64,000 nucleotides of DNA from an uncultured Fluviicola sp. (GTDB taxonomy: Bacteria > Bacteroidota > Bacteroidia > Flavobacteriales_D > Crocinitomicaceae): positions 31,531 through 95,530 of the forward strand of contig CAJVYC010000008.1 of the NCBI GenBank assembly GCA_913009205.1, given 5' to 3'. Below the pieces are notes generated by a model, which was given only the letters and a program-made list of their open reading frames with translations, was not told the origin of the DNA and ran no database searches. Below are positions 10,684-19,165 of this stretch, one piece after another. Every line of letters starts with the position of its first letter. The stretch's first letter is position 1. A program made the translations under genes and the position numbers.

Positions 10684-11751
10684 ATGTCAAGTTCAAAACG
10701 AAAATTTTTAATCATTGGCGCCGGACTCTCTGGTGTTAGCGTCGCTATTCAATTGATCCGAAAAGGGGCGGATGTTACCTTGATGGACAACGGTGTGAAT
10801 TTCAGTTCTTACGTTGCTGCTGGCATGATTAACCCTCTTGTTTTTAGACGGATGACCAAAAGTTGGCGCGTGGATGAATTCATCCCTTATCTGAAAAAAT
10901 TTTACAGGGGGCTCGAAACGGAAACGAATTCATCTTTCTTTCATGAGATTCCGATTCGACGGATGTTTTCAACTGAACAAGAGAGGGGTTTTTGGCTTAA
11001 GAAACAAGAGCGCGAAGATTTTGAGCCTTACATGAATAAGATGACTGAAGCAGATTATACTTTTTCTGGAGGTAAAAACCCATTTGGTTCTGGCCGTGTT
11101 AAGGAAACCTTCTATGTTGAAGTTCTACCTTTTTTTGAAAAAGTAAAAAAATGGATTTCTGATCGCGGAAAGATCGTAAACTCAGCATTTAATTCAGATG
11201 ACCTTTCTGGAACCATGTACAATGGGGTCGAATATGATGATATCATTTTTTGTCAAGGGTATTTAAATCCCACTAATGAATGGTTTGGTTCACTTCCATT
11301 GGATCAAACGAAAGGAGAAACATTGACAATTAAGTCGGAACAGCTGCCCGAAGACTGCTCCTTGAACCGCAAGTGTTTTATTTTACCGAAAGGAAACCAT
11401 ACCTTCAAAATCGGGTCTACTTATGGCTGGAACGATCCTACAACGCATGTTACAGAGGATGCAAAAACTGAAATTTTAAACAACCTTTCCTATATCATAG
11501 ATGAAACAGTTGAAGTTATTGATCACGCCGCTGGAATTCGACCGACTACAAGAGACCGCAGACCTTTGTTGGGAACGCATTCTGAGTTTCGAAACTATCA
11601 CATTTTTAATGGCCTTGGTGCTAAGGGGTATATGCTAGCGCCTTTGATCTCTTCAGAGTTCGCAGAATACCTGTTAGAAGGGAACGGTCTTGACAAAGAA
11701 GTAAACATTACACGTTACAATTCAACAATTCATAGCCCGAAGAGTAAATAA
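10684..11751 (+). CDS. FAD-dependent oxidoreductase (DAO/glycine-oxidase-like)
   Basis: 355 residues. The N-terminus has the dinucleotide-binding motif FLIIGAGLSGVSVAIQLI followed by an acidic residue at the end of the second strand (TLMDNG). The C-terminal GIRPTTRDRRPLLGTH and GLGAKGYMLAPLIS match the conserved end of D-amino-acid oxidase and glycine-oxidase-type proteins. The substrate cannot be deduced. Monocistronic, no signal peptide, so cytoplasmic. Confidence 0.85.
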   Translation: MSSSKRKFLIIGAGLSGVSVAIQLIRKGADVTLMDNGVNFSSYVAAGMINPLVFRRMTKSWRVDEFIPYLKKFYRGLETETNSSFFHEIPIRRMFSTEQERGFWLKKQEREDFEPYMNKMTEADYTFSGGKNPFGSGRVKETFYVEVLPFFEKVKKWISDRGKIVNSAFNSDDLSGTMYNGVEYDDIIFCQGYLNPTNEWFGSLPLDQTKGETLTIKSEQLPEDCSLNRKCFILPKGNHTFKIGSTYGWNDPTTHVTEDAKTEILNNLSYIIDETVEVIDHAAGIRPTTRDRRPLLGTHSEFRNYHIFNGLGAKGYMLAPLISSEFAEYLLEGNGLDKEVNITRYNSTIHSPKSK

Positions 11752-11896
11752 AAGCCGAAATACCTGTATATTTATATTAACACTATTGCGTCAATGTTTT
11801 CAACATCGGGGTAAACCACATATTATTCCGTGGTTATTGGATCAATAACAATTGTTAAGTTTTCACCATATTTAAATACTAATGCCGAATCCGCTT

Positions 11897-12688
11897 ATGA
11901 AATTCACACAAATATCTTTAGCCCTTGTCATAGTGGTGCTGAACATAACAGGCTGTACAAAAGAAACGATCACGGGAACGTCTTCTGCATTTCTAACCGT
12001 AGAGGAAAAAAATGAAGCTCTTTATTTCCATTATTCACATGTTGACTCAATCAACAGCGGTGATATTGGATATACTACTTTTTCTGCACAATTAGAGTCT
12101 TATGATTCTCTTCATGTTCTAGCAACCATTACCGGTGGTGTCTTAGACGGATCGAATAATGACACAATTTATACTTCTCACATGGCGCAGCATGGAATTT
12201 TAACGCTTCCATTTTATCAAAGCAATTTAGGTGCTCTACCCTTCCAGCAGGCAATTATAAACCACACATTATCGTCAACAGTTGTTGCAAATGCCGCTTA
12301 TGAATTGAATTTTGATGATCCGAGTAAAATTGTAATCAATACGACAACTCAGTTTTTCGAAAACCTTGAAGACTCCGTCTTTTTATCTGTATATGTAATT
12401 GTTGATAGTATTGTTGCCAATCAAGCTGGCCATCCAGATGGTGCCTCGACAATTCATAGAAAAGTTATCGCTGATATTGGACGCATTGACGGTTTCAACG
12501 TGCCTCAATACCACGGATACAAAGTTGCTTCTGGAGTGATCGAAAAAGGATACAAATTCAACTTAACTTTCGAGGCAGATCGCCAACCAACTTGGACAGA
12601 CACCTCTTTAATTTCAGTCGGTCTTGTAATTACAACTCGAGATGCAACTGGGAAGCCAGTATTCGTAAATGCCCATACCCAACATTAA
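11897..12688 (+). CDS. Lipoprotein, function unknown
   Basis: 263 residues if started at MKFTQISLALVIVV, which gives a proper lipoprotein signal with lipobox NITGC; an ATG 15 bp upstream is possible. The mature part is rich in Ser/Thr and beta-type sequence and has no motif I recognise. It ends 12 bp before the next gene, a predicted barrel protein, so the two likely form an outer-membrane pair. Confidence 0.75.
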   Translation: MKFTQISLALVIVVLNITGCTKETITGTSSAFLTVEEKNEALYFHYSHVDSINSGDIGYTTFSAQLESYDSLHVLATITGGVLDGSNNDTIYTSHMAQHGILTLPFYQSNLGALPFQQAIINHTLSSTVVANAAYELNFDDPSKIVINTTTQFFENLEDSVFLSVYVIVDSIVANQAGHPDGASTIHRKVIADIGRIDGFNVPQYHGYKVASGVIEKGYKFNLTFEADRQPTWTDTSLISVGLVITTRDATGKPVFVNAHTQH

Positions 12689-12700
12689 AACGATTTGATA

Positions 12701-13462
12701 ATGAAAAAAATTTTAACTGTTGCCCTAATCTGTTTATCCCTTTCGGCTTTCGGTCAGGAACGCAGAAACCGAGTTGGATTGAACCAATACATTCCTCTAG
12801 ACATGCATCTTGGAATGAAGTTTAGTGCAAACAGTTCCTTTTCAGACTTCAAACTAGAAGCCTCAGACGCTGTAGCTTCAACAATTTCAGGTAGTGAGTC
12901 ACTAGGAGGAGGTGGTGGTTTTTTTCTTCGCCGCGATTGGGCCAGTGGCTTCTCGATTCAGTCGGAACTTAACTTTCATTTTAGAACGGGAAAAGTGCGA
13001 ACATCTCATGTTTTTACGCCGGATACAATGATGACAATTACAAAAGACCTCTTAACGAATTTCACAACCGTAACCGTTGAGATTCCCTTTTACCTTAAGT
13101 ACAGATGGGAATTAATCCCAATACGCAAAGGGGCTTACAAGGCTGGAAGTGCCTTTTCTGTTTTCTTGGGGCCTAGAATCGCTCTTGCTCCTTATACAAA
13201 ACGATCTGTTGGAAGAAATATTTTTACTCGAATTTACGATCAAGAATCCCATCTGGTGGAAACAGACGTTGAAGGAATACGAACCCGCTTCGCACCAGTT
13301 ATATCGATGGGTGTTGCTGCAGGGGCCGACTATGAGTTACATGGCGGGTTTCTTGTGTTTGCGTCATACTACCGTGGGTTGACATCACATTCGATTAAAG
13401 AGTACGGATATAGCCTTTTGGATAACCGTCTAGAAGTTGGAATTGGAGTGCGTTTCAAATAA
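12701..13462 (+). CDS. Predicted outer-membrane beta-barrel protein
   Basis: 253 residues from MKKILTVALICLSLSAFGQ, a clear Sec signal peptide. The rest alternates polar and hydrophobic residues with aromatic girdles (FFLRRDWASGFSIQSELNF, VEIPFYLKYRWEL) and ends in ...RLEVGIGVRFK, typical of a PorT-like barrel with a final aromatic near the C-terminus. Probably cotranscribed with the preceding lipoprotein gene. Function unknown. Confidence 0.75.
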   Translation: MKKILTVALICLSLSAFGQERRNRVGLNQYIPLDMHLGMKFSANSSFSDFKLEASDAVASTISGSESLGGGGGFFLRRDWASGFSIQSELNFHFRTGKVRTSHVFTPDTMMTITKDLLTNFTTVTVEIPFYLKYRWELIPIRKGAYKAGSAFSVFLGPRIALAPYTKRSVGRNIFTRIYDQESHLVETDVEGIRTRFAPVISMGVAAGADYELHGGFLVFASYYRGLTSHSIKEYGYSLLDNRLEVGIGVRFK

Positions 13463-13525
13463 ATGTATACCAAGGAAGATATTTTTGTAATTTTGTATTT
13501 AGAATCAAACTAAAGAAGAAATATT

Positions 13526-13939
13526 ATGTACCCACCAGAATTAGTTAAACCAATGAAGGAGGATTTAACAGATGTTGGATTTAACCAACTAGTTACTCCT
13601 GATTCGGTAGATGAAATAATAGAAAACAGCGGTGAGAGTTTATTGTTGGTTGTAAATTCAGTTTGCGGATGTGCAGCTGGAAACATGAGACCTGGAGTAA
13701 AGCTTTCATTGGCAAATGATAAAAAACCAAGCACATTAGCAACAGTATTTGCTGGAGTAGACGGTGAGGCAACAACTCAAGCCCGTAAGCACTTCTTGCC
13801 TTATCCTCCATCTTCACCTTCAATTGCTCTTTTTAAAGATGGAAAATTAGTTCACTTTTTAGAAAGACATCACATTGAGGGCGGAACAGCTGCAATGATT
13901 GCTGAAAACTTATCAGAAGCTTACAACGAATACTTCTAG
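13526..13939 (+). CDS. BrxA/BrxB-type bacilliredoxin
   Basis: 137-residue thioredoxin-fold protein of the YphP/YqiW family. The active site CGC appears in VNSVCGCAAGNMRPG. Bacilliredoxins remove bacillithiol from S-bacillithiolated proteins; in an organism without that thiol the role could be general disulfide exchange. Length and the SIALFKDGKLVHFLERH segment fit the family. A 27-bp stretch in this gene (13822-13848) recurs inverted at 14520-14546. Followed by a good terminator. Confidence 0.9.
   Translation: MYPPELVKPMKEDLTDVGFNQLVTPDSVDEIIENSGESLLLVVNSVCGCAAGNMRPGVKLSLANDKKPSTLATVFAGVDGEATTQARKHFLPYPPSSPSIALFKDGKLVHFLERHHIEGGTAAMIAENLSEAYNEYF
13822..13848. repeat. 27-bp inverted repeat, copy 1 (in bacilliredoxin gene)
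   Basis: Identical, on the opposite strand, to 14520-14546. It encodes IALFKDGKL in both places. Confidence 0.8.
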
Positions 13940-13958
13940 TTTTCCATTCAAATTTATT

Positions 13959-13993
13959 AAGGCGTCTGCGGTTCAACCGAGGCGCCTTTTTTA
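13959..13993 (+). terminator. Rho-independent terminator after bacilliredoxin gene
   Basis: AAGGCG ... CGCCTT outer stem with inner CGGTT/AACCG stem, followed by T6. Confidence 0.85.
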
Positions 13994-14003
13994 TTTCAAT
14001 TAA

Positions 14004-14462
14004 ATGAACTTTATTCGCCTCGTAAGCGCAGACTCCGGTAACGAAGACTTCCTGACTTTAGTCAACCTGCTCGATGTCGATCTAGCAATTCGCGATGGTG
14101 ACGATCATGAGTTTTACCAACAGTTCAATGGCTTACAAGCGCTGAAAAATGCAGTCGTGGCCTATTACAACGACATTGCAATTGGTTGTGGTGCTTTTAA
14201 AGAGTTTGATGCTTGTTCCGCTGATATCAATCGACTGTATACAAAGTGAGAAACCCGAGGAAAAGGTTTGGCGACAATAGCTTTAAAAGAGCTTGAAGCT
14301 TGAACTAAAGAAAACAACTACACTTCAAGCATTCTAGAAACAGGGTTCAAACAACCAGAAGCCATCGCGCTCTATAAAAAGAATGGACGCTCACTCATTC
14401 CCAATTATGACCAATACGAGGATGTTCAGACAAGTGTTTGTTTTAAAAAACTGTTCCAATAA
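14004..14462 (+). pseudogene. GNAT N-acetyltransferase, disrupted by two in-frame TGA codons
   Basis: Reading one frame from ATG 14004 to TAA 14462 gives a 153-codon GNAT-like protein interrupted by TGA at 14247-14249 and 14301-14303. The acetyl-CoA-binding motif ETRGKGLA lies directly after the first stop, and GFKQPEAIALYKKNG, typical of the GNAT C-terminal half, follows the second. The second stop sits where a Trp (EAW) is likely, fitting TGG to TGA. The 81-codon first part lacks the cofactor site, so the gene is probably dead. A sequencing error at two sites is less likely but possible. Confidence 0.8.
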
Positions 14463-14677
14463 GATCTCCGCAAGATTCTTAAGGTCTTTTTATTGTCGAG
14501 GTGTTGGCTTAGTAAATCCAATTTTCCATCTTTAAAAAGAGCAATTATAGTTTCTTCGTCGGAATAGTTCGAGTATTTCTGAATGCTCCAAGTTCCAAAT
14601 AACCGTCGTCTCCACAGAAGTTCCCTCCACAATCCACGTATACGTCAGTATATAAGAGTTGGCAATCTTTTGGTTGC
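14463..14677 (-). pseudogene. Possible gene remnant (minus strand)
   Basis: Downstream of the barrel gene on the minus strand, adjacent frames give TYTWIVEGTSVETTVIWNLE and EETIIALFKDGKLDLLSQHL, which look like coding sequence split by a frameshift. The second piece includes a 27-bp segment identical to part of the bacilliredoxin gene. I cannot name the ancestor. Low confidence that this was ever one gene. Confidence 0.3.
14520..14546. repeat. 27-bp inverted repeat, copy 2
   Basis: Reverse complement of 13822-13848. Lies in the minus-strand remnant downstream of the barrel gene. Confidence 0.8.
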
Positions 14678-15478
14678 CTATTTTTCTTTTGTCGTTTTAA
14701 ACTTTAAAACAACGCCCCCATTAAACGTGTTTGAGTCGCTACTATTTCTTCCTGAAAGAACAGTGCTTAATGATAAAAAGGCCCCCCAGCGGTCTCCGAT
14801 GGATGCATACACCACTCCGCCAACCCGTTCATAAGAGACTCCAAGTTCGCGAAATGATTCCAACCCAACTGTACCGTAATCCTTCCCTCCAATACCAAGT
14901 TGGTAATCGTACCAGACATCGAAGTACCATTTTTTGTAAATAAAGCCAGCCTTAGCTGAAGCAACATAAGCTGACGGAACACTATTTATTGAATAATTAT
15001 AGCCTGTTTGGGCTTGAACAAACCAATTTCGGGCGTGTTTAAACTGCAGAACAAGTTTAGGTTGAACCGTTACTGCCTGTTGACCTATTGCCTGTCCTGA
15101 TTCAGTATTGTAATTCCAAGCAGGAACAGAAACACCAAAAGCCGGAGCAAGGTTCACTTCACAAGCGTTAAACCTCGATTCATAAAGTTTGTATTTCGCA
15201 TAAAGTGACAAATCTTGAGGTGTAAAATTTATAACCGGAAGACTTGCAATGAGGTTCCATTTATCACTTAACCCATAAACACCATATAGCCCAATAATTG
15301 ATTGGTCTCTTTTGTAAAAAATAGAGCTTACGCCTGCAAAATAGATTCTTGAATAAACATAAGTTCCAGAAATTGCTACATCCAAATCCCCTTTAGGTTT
15401 AAAAAACCCGTCTACGTTTCCTTGAGTGAAACCAAGACAACTCAGACACAAGAAAAAAGAAAGACAAACCGCCTTCAT
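14678..15478 (-). CDS. Predicted outer-membrane or periplasmic beta-rich protein
   Basis: 266 residues with signal peptide MKAVCLSFFLCLSCLGFTQG. The sequence is full of short amphipathic strands with Tyr/Trp/Phe (AQTGYNYSINS, WYFDVWYDYQLGIGG), the pattern of an outer-membrane barrel, and ends GGVVLKFKTTKEK. No named family recognised. Its ATG directly follows the stop codon of the glutathione peroxidase gene, with no gap, suggesting translational coupling and a shared function, perhaps in the cell envelope. Confidence 0.7.
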   Translation of the reverse strand: MKAVCLSFFLCLSCLGFTQGNVDGFFKPKGDLDVAISGTYVYSRIYFAGVSSIFYKRDQSIIGLYGVYGLSDKWNLIASLPVINFTPQDLSLYAKYKLYESRFNACEVNLAPAFGVSVPAWNYNTESGQAIGQQAVTVQPKLVLQFKHARNWFVQAQTGYNYSINSVPSAYVASAKAGFIYKKWYFDVWYDYQLGIGGKDYGTVGLESFRELGVSYERVGGVVYASIGDRWGAFLSLSTVLSGRNSSDSNTFNGGVVLKFKTTKEK

Positions 15479-16009
15479 CTAGTTCAACAATGCTGTGATT
15501 TTTTCACTCATTGGTTTCACTTGAGAATTGAAATGTCCGATCAACTGTCCATTTTCATCAATAAGGTACTTTTCGAAATTCCAATTTACTTTACTGCTGT
15601 CCGCGCCATTTTTCTCTTTAGACGTCAACCATTTATAAATTGGGTGTTGGTCATCACCTTTAACATTTACTTTCGAAGCCATCAAGAAGGTTACACCGTA
15701 ATTTTTTTCGCAAAAACTTTTAATTTCAGTTTCAGTTCCCGGCTCTTGTCCGCCAAATTGATCACAAGGAAATCCAATAAGAACTACTTCTTCGCCAAAT
15801 TGTGCGTGCAACTCTTGTAGCTCCTTATATTGGCCCGTAAACCCACATTCGGAGGCAACATTCACAAACAAGATTTTCTTCCCTTTAAATTTTGAAAGAC
15901 TTGTTTCGTTTCCTTCAATATCATTGAATGAAAGGGTATAAATTGTATCTGTTTGAGCGTTAGACATAAGCGTGACAAGTAATAGTGCTGTTGATAAAAA
16001 TAATTTCAT
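15479..16009 (-). CDS. Glutathione peroxidase family thiol peroxidase, exported
   Basis: 176 residues with a signal peptide (MKLFLSTALLLVTLMSNAQT), so periplasmic. The peroxidatic Cys is in NVASECGFTGQY; the Gln in GFPCDQFGGQEPG and the Trp/Asn in WNFEKYL complete the usual active site. It uses Cys, not selenocysteine, and bacterial members mostly take electrons from thioredoxin-like proteins. Forms a two-gene operon with the barrel protein. Confidence 0.9.
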   Translation of the reverse strand: MKLFLSTALLLVTLMSNAQTDTIYTLSFNDIEGNETSLSKFKGKKILFVNVASECGFTGQYKELQELHAQFGEEVVLIGFPCDQFGGQEPGTETEIKSFCEKNYGVTFLMASKVNVKGDDQHPIYKWLTSKEKNGADSSKVNWNFEKYLIDENGQLIGHFNSQVKPMSEKITALLN

Positions 16010-16184
16010 GAACTAAACCTACGCTTTCCTTTGTTAAAATAAAAGGCACAGATGAGAAGATTTAGTAAATGATCTCATTTATTTAGATAACAAAAAAGTT
16101 ATAAAGGCTTGAACTCAACGAATTGAACATTTTCTGTTGGTTTTTCCTAAACACATAATTACATTTAGACGTATATCCTTTTAA

Positions 16185-16690
16185 CCAATAGAAATAAAAA
16201 AATATTTGAAAATAACGAAGAGTGAATCGCATCCAAACTTGAGAAGAATTCAGAATACTTCAAAAACTTAGACAAAAGACAAAATCCTGAAATATTGTAC
16301 ATCGGATGTTGCGACAGTATGGGTAAGCTGAGAACTTAATGGGAACAGAACCTAGAGAAGTTTTCGTTCGCCGTAACATTGCCTATATATTAACAAGTAT
16401 AGATTTAAATGTAATGTCGGTTCTGAACTATGCTATTCGGCATTTAAAAATTAAAAGTATTGTTGTATGTGGGCATTACTCTTTTGGAGGAGTAGAGGCT
16501 GGAATGAAACCTGCCGATCTCGGAATTTTAAACCCCTGGTTGAGAAACATTCGAGATATTTACAGAATACACAAAAATGAGCTCAACGCTATCAAAGACG
16601 AAAAGAAAAAACACAATCGTTTGATTGAGCTTGGTGTTAATTGTTGTTTTTTTTTGATTGCTCCGTGTTACTTTAAGAGTCAATACTAGT
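16185..16690 (+). pseudogene. Beta-carbonic anhydrase pseudogene
   Basis: Conceptual translation across frames gives KKIFENNEE-stop-IASKLEKNSEYFKNL, then QNPEILYIGCCDS, then a frameshift to MGTEPREVFVRRNIA and IVVCGHYSFGGVEAG, and on to LGILNPWLRNIRDIYRIH. This is the order of a beta-class enzyme. Defects: a TGA at 16223-16225 where Trp is expected, loss of Arg after the first zinc-ligand motif with a frameshift near 16320-16340, replacement of the zinc-ligand Cys in H-x-x-C by Phe, and loss of the C-terminal third. Clearly non-functional. The longest intact piece is 16339-16689. Confidence 0.85.
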
Positions 16691-16704
16691 GGGTAACCGT
16701 AAAA

Positions 16705-17193
16705 TTAAATCTGCCCCAAATACCACAATCCATTTCTGAGCACCAACACAAAAACTTCATCCAAGTCACCCTTTGGACCAAACTTAATTGGAACTGAAGC
16801 CGTATTTCCTTCGATTTTTCCTTCTCCTACAACCTGACCTTGGCTGAAGTATTCTACGAACTCTTTTTCGCGTTCTTGGGTGGCATTGGCGACATTACAC
16901 ATGTTTGAAGTTGGGTCATCATTGTCTCCCATCGGGTCACAGAGTGTTGATAATACGGAGTAATCCTTCGTTTTTGCAGCGTCAAAAACGGCTTCAACAA
17001 CCTTAACGGGATCGTTCTGAAAGGTCTCCTTGGTGGCAATTTCCACTTGATAGTTCACTGTAGGCAAAATTTCATTGTCAGTAGCGTCAATCACGTCCTC
17101 TGTTTGAAAAATAGGCTTTTGCGTACTCTGTTCTTCACTAGAACATGCTGTAAACAGGAAAGCAATTGGAATTATTATCAACAAATACCACAT
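16705..17193 (-). CDS. Lipoprotein with NTF2/DUF4878-like body
   Basis: 162 residues. The N-terminal MWYLLIIIPIAFLFTACSS is a lipoprotein signal (lipobox FTAC). The body, with DPVKVVEAVFDAAKTKDYSVL and a C-terminal VFVLVLRNGLWYLGQI, resembles small cystatin/NTF2-like lipoproteins in which the last strand is built around a WYL motif. Function unknown. It follows the LRR gene after 4 bp, so the two are probably cotranscribed. Confidence 0.7.
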   Translation of the reverse strand: MWYLLIIIPIAFLFTACSSEEQSTQKPIFQTEDVIDATDNEILPTVNYQVEIATKETFQNDPVKVVEAVFDAAKTKDYSVLSTLCDPMGDNDDPTSNMCNVANATQEREKEFVEYFSQGQVVGEGKIEGNTASVPIKFGPKGDLDEVFVLVLRNGLWYLGQI

Positions 17194-17197
17194 TGAG

Positions 17198-18556
17198 CTA
17201 CTCTTCTATTTTAAATACTCTTTCGGTAGTTCCATCACTGTAAATGAAGATCAAAACTGTGTTGGTTTTGAACGGTGTTTCTCTCCCCATTAAATCCGTA
17301 ATCTTAACGAGTTCTGCAGCACTAGTTGTGATTTCATCAATCGATACGTCATCCGGTGCAACGTAATGAAAGTGACAAGAAGAGGTGTCAACATGAACGG
17401 TTCCACAAGGGTCCGTGAAGGTAATCTCAACAGCATAAGACCCTGTTTCAATTGGGCTATACGTTTGGTTCGTTTCGTCAATAACGGCGAAGTTGTCATC
17501 GCAATCCAACCATTGGTAGGACGAGCCACTTTGTTCTGCAGTTAGTAAAGTCGCATCTTGATCTACGTCATTGTTTAACGTAAAGAAACACGCAACATCA
17601 AAGCTTAAGCCCACATCATAGGAGGCGTTTGCTGCTGCCCAGGCCGTGTTTACAACAGTGGCGCAAACCAAAGGGTTGTTCGTACAATCAAGGTTAATGT
17701 TCAAGCCGTTGTTCGCTTGCAAACAAGCCAACTGATTGTTATTACAGAACAAATCATCAAGTGTTGGGTTTTGCGTTACATCCAATGATGTCAGCACGTT
17801 GTCATTGCACAATAACAAGTCCAATCCTGCACACTGCGTCACATCCAATGCTGTTAATGAGTTTCCATAACAGCGCAAATCTGCCAACAAAGATGTCTGT
17901 GGTACAGTCAACGTCGTTAATAGATTGTCATGACAATAAAGGCTGTTGAGTGATAGGTTTTGAGAAGCATCCAAGGTTGTCAATTGATTTTGGTGACAAC
18001 GCAAGCTATTTAAGTTCGTGTTTTGCGTTACGTCCAAAGATGTCAATAGGTTGTCATAGCAAATCAGCAAGGACAAATTCGAATTGTTTGTTACATTAAG
18101 TGCGGAAATAAAATTATCATAACAGCTCAAATCCGACAGCCATGGGTTATTCGTTACATTAAGAACGGTTAAAGAGTTATTGAAGCAAAGCAATGTGCTT
18201 AATCCTGAACAATTCGACAGGTCCAACGCAAGAATATCGTTGTTATAACAGCGCAAATCCGAAAGGCTTGGACAATTCGTTACATCCAGTTGAGTCAGGT
18301 TGTTATCAAAACAATACAAGGTAGACAAAGATGTAAAGTCCTCAATACCGGTCATGTCGGCAATGCTATACCCGCCACAGATCAAAGATCCTACTCCGCT
18401 AATGTTTGCCGTAGTAACGTAATCATCATTTGGAATTCCATTTCCCATTCCGTTGCTTTCCAAAAAGGCTTCAAAATTATTGTCTGGAACGTACGTTTGT
18501 TGCGCTTGAGTATAAGACGTTGCAACAAGAAGAAATGAAAGGAGTAACAATCTCAT
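17198..18556 (-). CDS. Secreted leucine-rich-repeat protein with T9SS-type tail
   Basis: 452 residues from MRLLLLSFLLVATSYTQAQQ; a further-upstream start would only lengthen the signal region. Residues about 60-290 are roughly ten repeats of about 21 residues of the form LTxLDVTxNxxLxxLxCxxN, a Cys-bearing Bacteroidota LRR type. Then comes a segment YQWLDC...ETNQTYSPIETGSYAVEIT also found in the gene at 20596. The end VKITDLMGRETPF ... YSDGTTERVFKIEE is a sorting-tail form seen in Bacteroidota secreted proteins. Probably cell-surface, binding partner unknown. Confidence 0.85.
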   Translation of the reverse strand: MRLLLLSFLLVATSYTQAQQTYVPDNNFEAFLESNGMGNGIPNDDYVTTANISGVGSLICGGYSIADMTGIEDFTSLSTLYCFDNNLTQLDVTNCPSLSDLRCYNNDILALDLSNCSGLSTLLCFNNSLTVLNVTNNPWLSDLSCYDNFISALNVTNNSNLSLLICYDNLLTSLDVTQNTNLNSLRCHQNQLTTLDASQNLSLNSLYCHDNLLTTLTVPQTSLLADLRCYGNSLTALDVTQCAGLDLLLCNDNVLTSLDVTQNPTLDDLFCNNNQLACLQANNGLNINLDCTNNPLVCATVVNTAWAAANASYDVGLSFDVACFFTLNNDVDQDATLLTAEQSGSSYQWLDCDDNFAVIDETNQTYSPIETGSYAVEITFTDPCGTVHVDTSSCHFHYVAPDDVSIDEITTSAAELVKITDLMGRETPFKTNTVLIFIYSDGTTERVFKIEE

Positions 18557-18684
18557 AGTGCTGTTTTTACGCAAAAGTAAGCTATTCACTATAGGAATTC
18601 ATCCAAAAGCGGGGAATTATTGTGTGAAATTTTAATGTAGACTAGGTTTTCAAAGGACTATACGCTGACTAGCTAAGGTTTCTA

Positions 18685-18975
18685 ATAACAATTTTAAGCC
18701 CTACTGTCCTGGAGAATTTACTAAAAAGCTTGGAGTCCAAAATATACTTATTTGAAGGTGCAAAGGGAGAGAAATGTAGCGCCACTAGTGTTTTAAGAAT
18801 AATTCAAAAAGCGGCAAAAGCGGCTGGAATAAAAAGGAGTATTTCTTCTCATGTATTAAGACAAAGCTTTGTAACACATTTGCACGAGGCTGGAGCTGAT
18901 TTGTCACCTGGAGTCTACCAATATCAACTTATTACAGAAGACGATTCTCAATTTGGAAAAATAGTGCTAGAATGA
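18685..18975 (+). pseudogene. Tyrosine recombinase C-terminal fragment fused to a T9SS sorting-domain tail
   Basis: Residues of KIYLFEGAKGEKCSATSVL and SSHVLRQSFVTHLHEAGADL match the XerC/D-type catalytic domain, including the H-x-L-R motif (here HVLRQS, with the usual RHS changed to RQS). The sequence then switches in frame to LSPGVYQYQLITEDDS and GKIVLE-stop, which is the end of a T9SS type A sorting domain, not a recombinase. The N-terminal catalytic Arg region and the Tyr nucleophile are missing. An open TTG start at 18730 would give 81 residues. Best read as a recombination scar. Confidence 0.75.
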
Positions 18976-19110
18976 GTGCATAATACAACATACACCCCAT
19001 GCGGGTTTCTACTTCGAGAGATCACTTATGTGTTAAAAATACAATCCTTACCTTCGAGAAAACAATCTTGTAGCCCCGCACGGTGCGTAGCTTCAAAACG
19101 TTATACTTCA
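18976..19110 (+). repeat. attC-like imperfect inverted repeat, copy A
   Basis: About 135 bp between the recombinase fragment and the L-domain gene. Left arm CACCCCATGCGGGTTTCTAC is complementary, with small bulges, to right arm GTAGCCCCGCACGGTGCG. It ends with AACGTTATAC. The centre CTTCGAGAGATCACTTATGTG recurs at 27911 and 29046. Size and form fit an integron attC site, but the box sequences are not canonical. Confidence 0.55.
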
Positions 19111-19165
19111 TAAATTGATAAATTTAGTCCAATAATCACTAATATTAATCTACCAATAAAAAAGA

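Noticed and set aside
14004..16340. TGA read as Trp instead of stop, since at least two pseudogene stops replace likely Trp codons
   Set aside because: TGA is the normal stop of intact genes here, for example at 24461-24463 and 59541-59543, and the same pseudogenes have other defects such as frameshifts.
18685..18975. A functional integron integrase or XerC/D at the array
   Set aside because: Only a C-terminal fragment is present, with the Tyr nucleophile region replaced; it has no IntI-specific features I can see.
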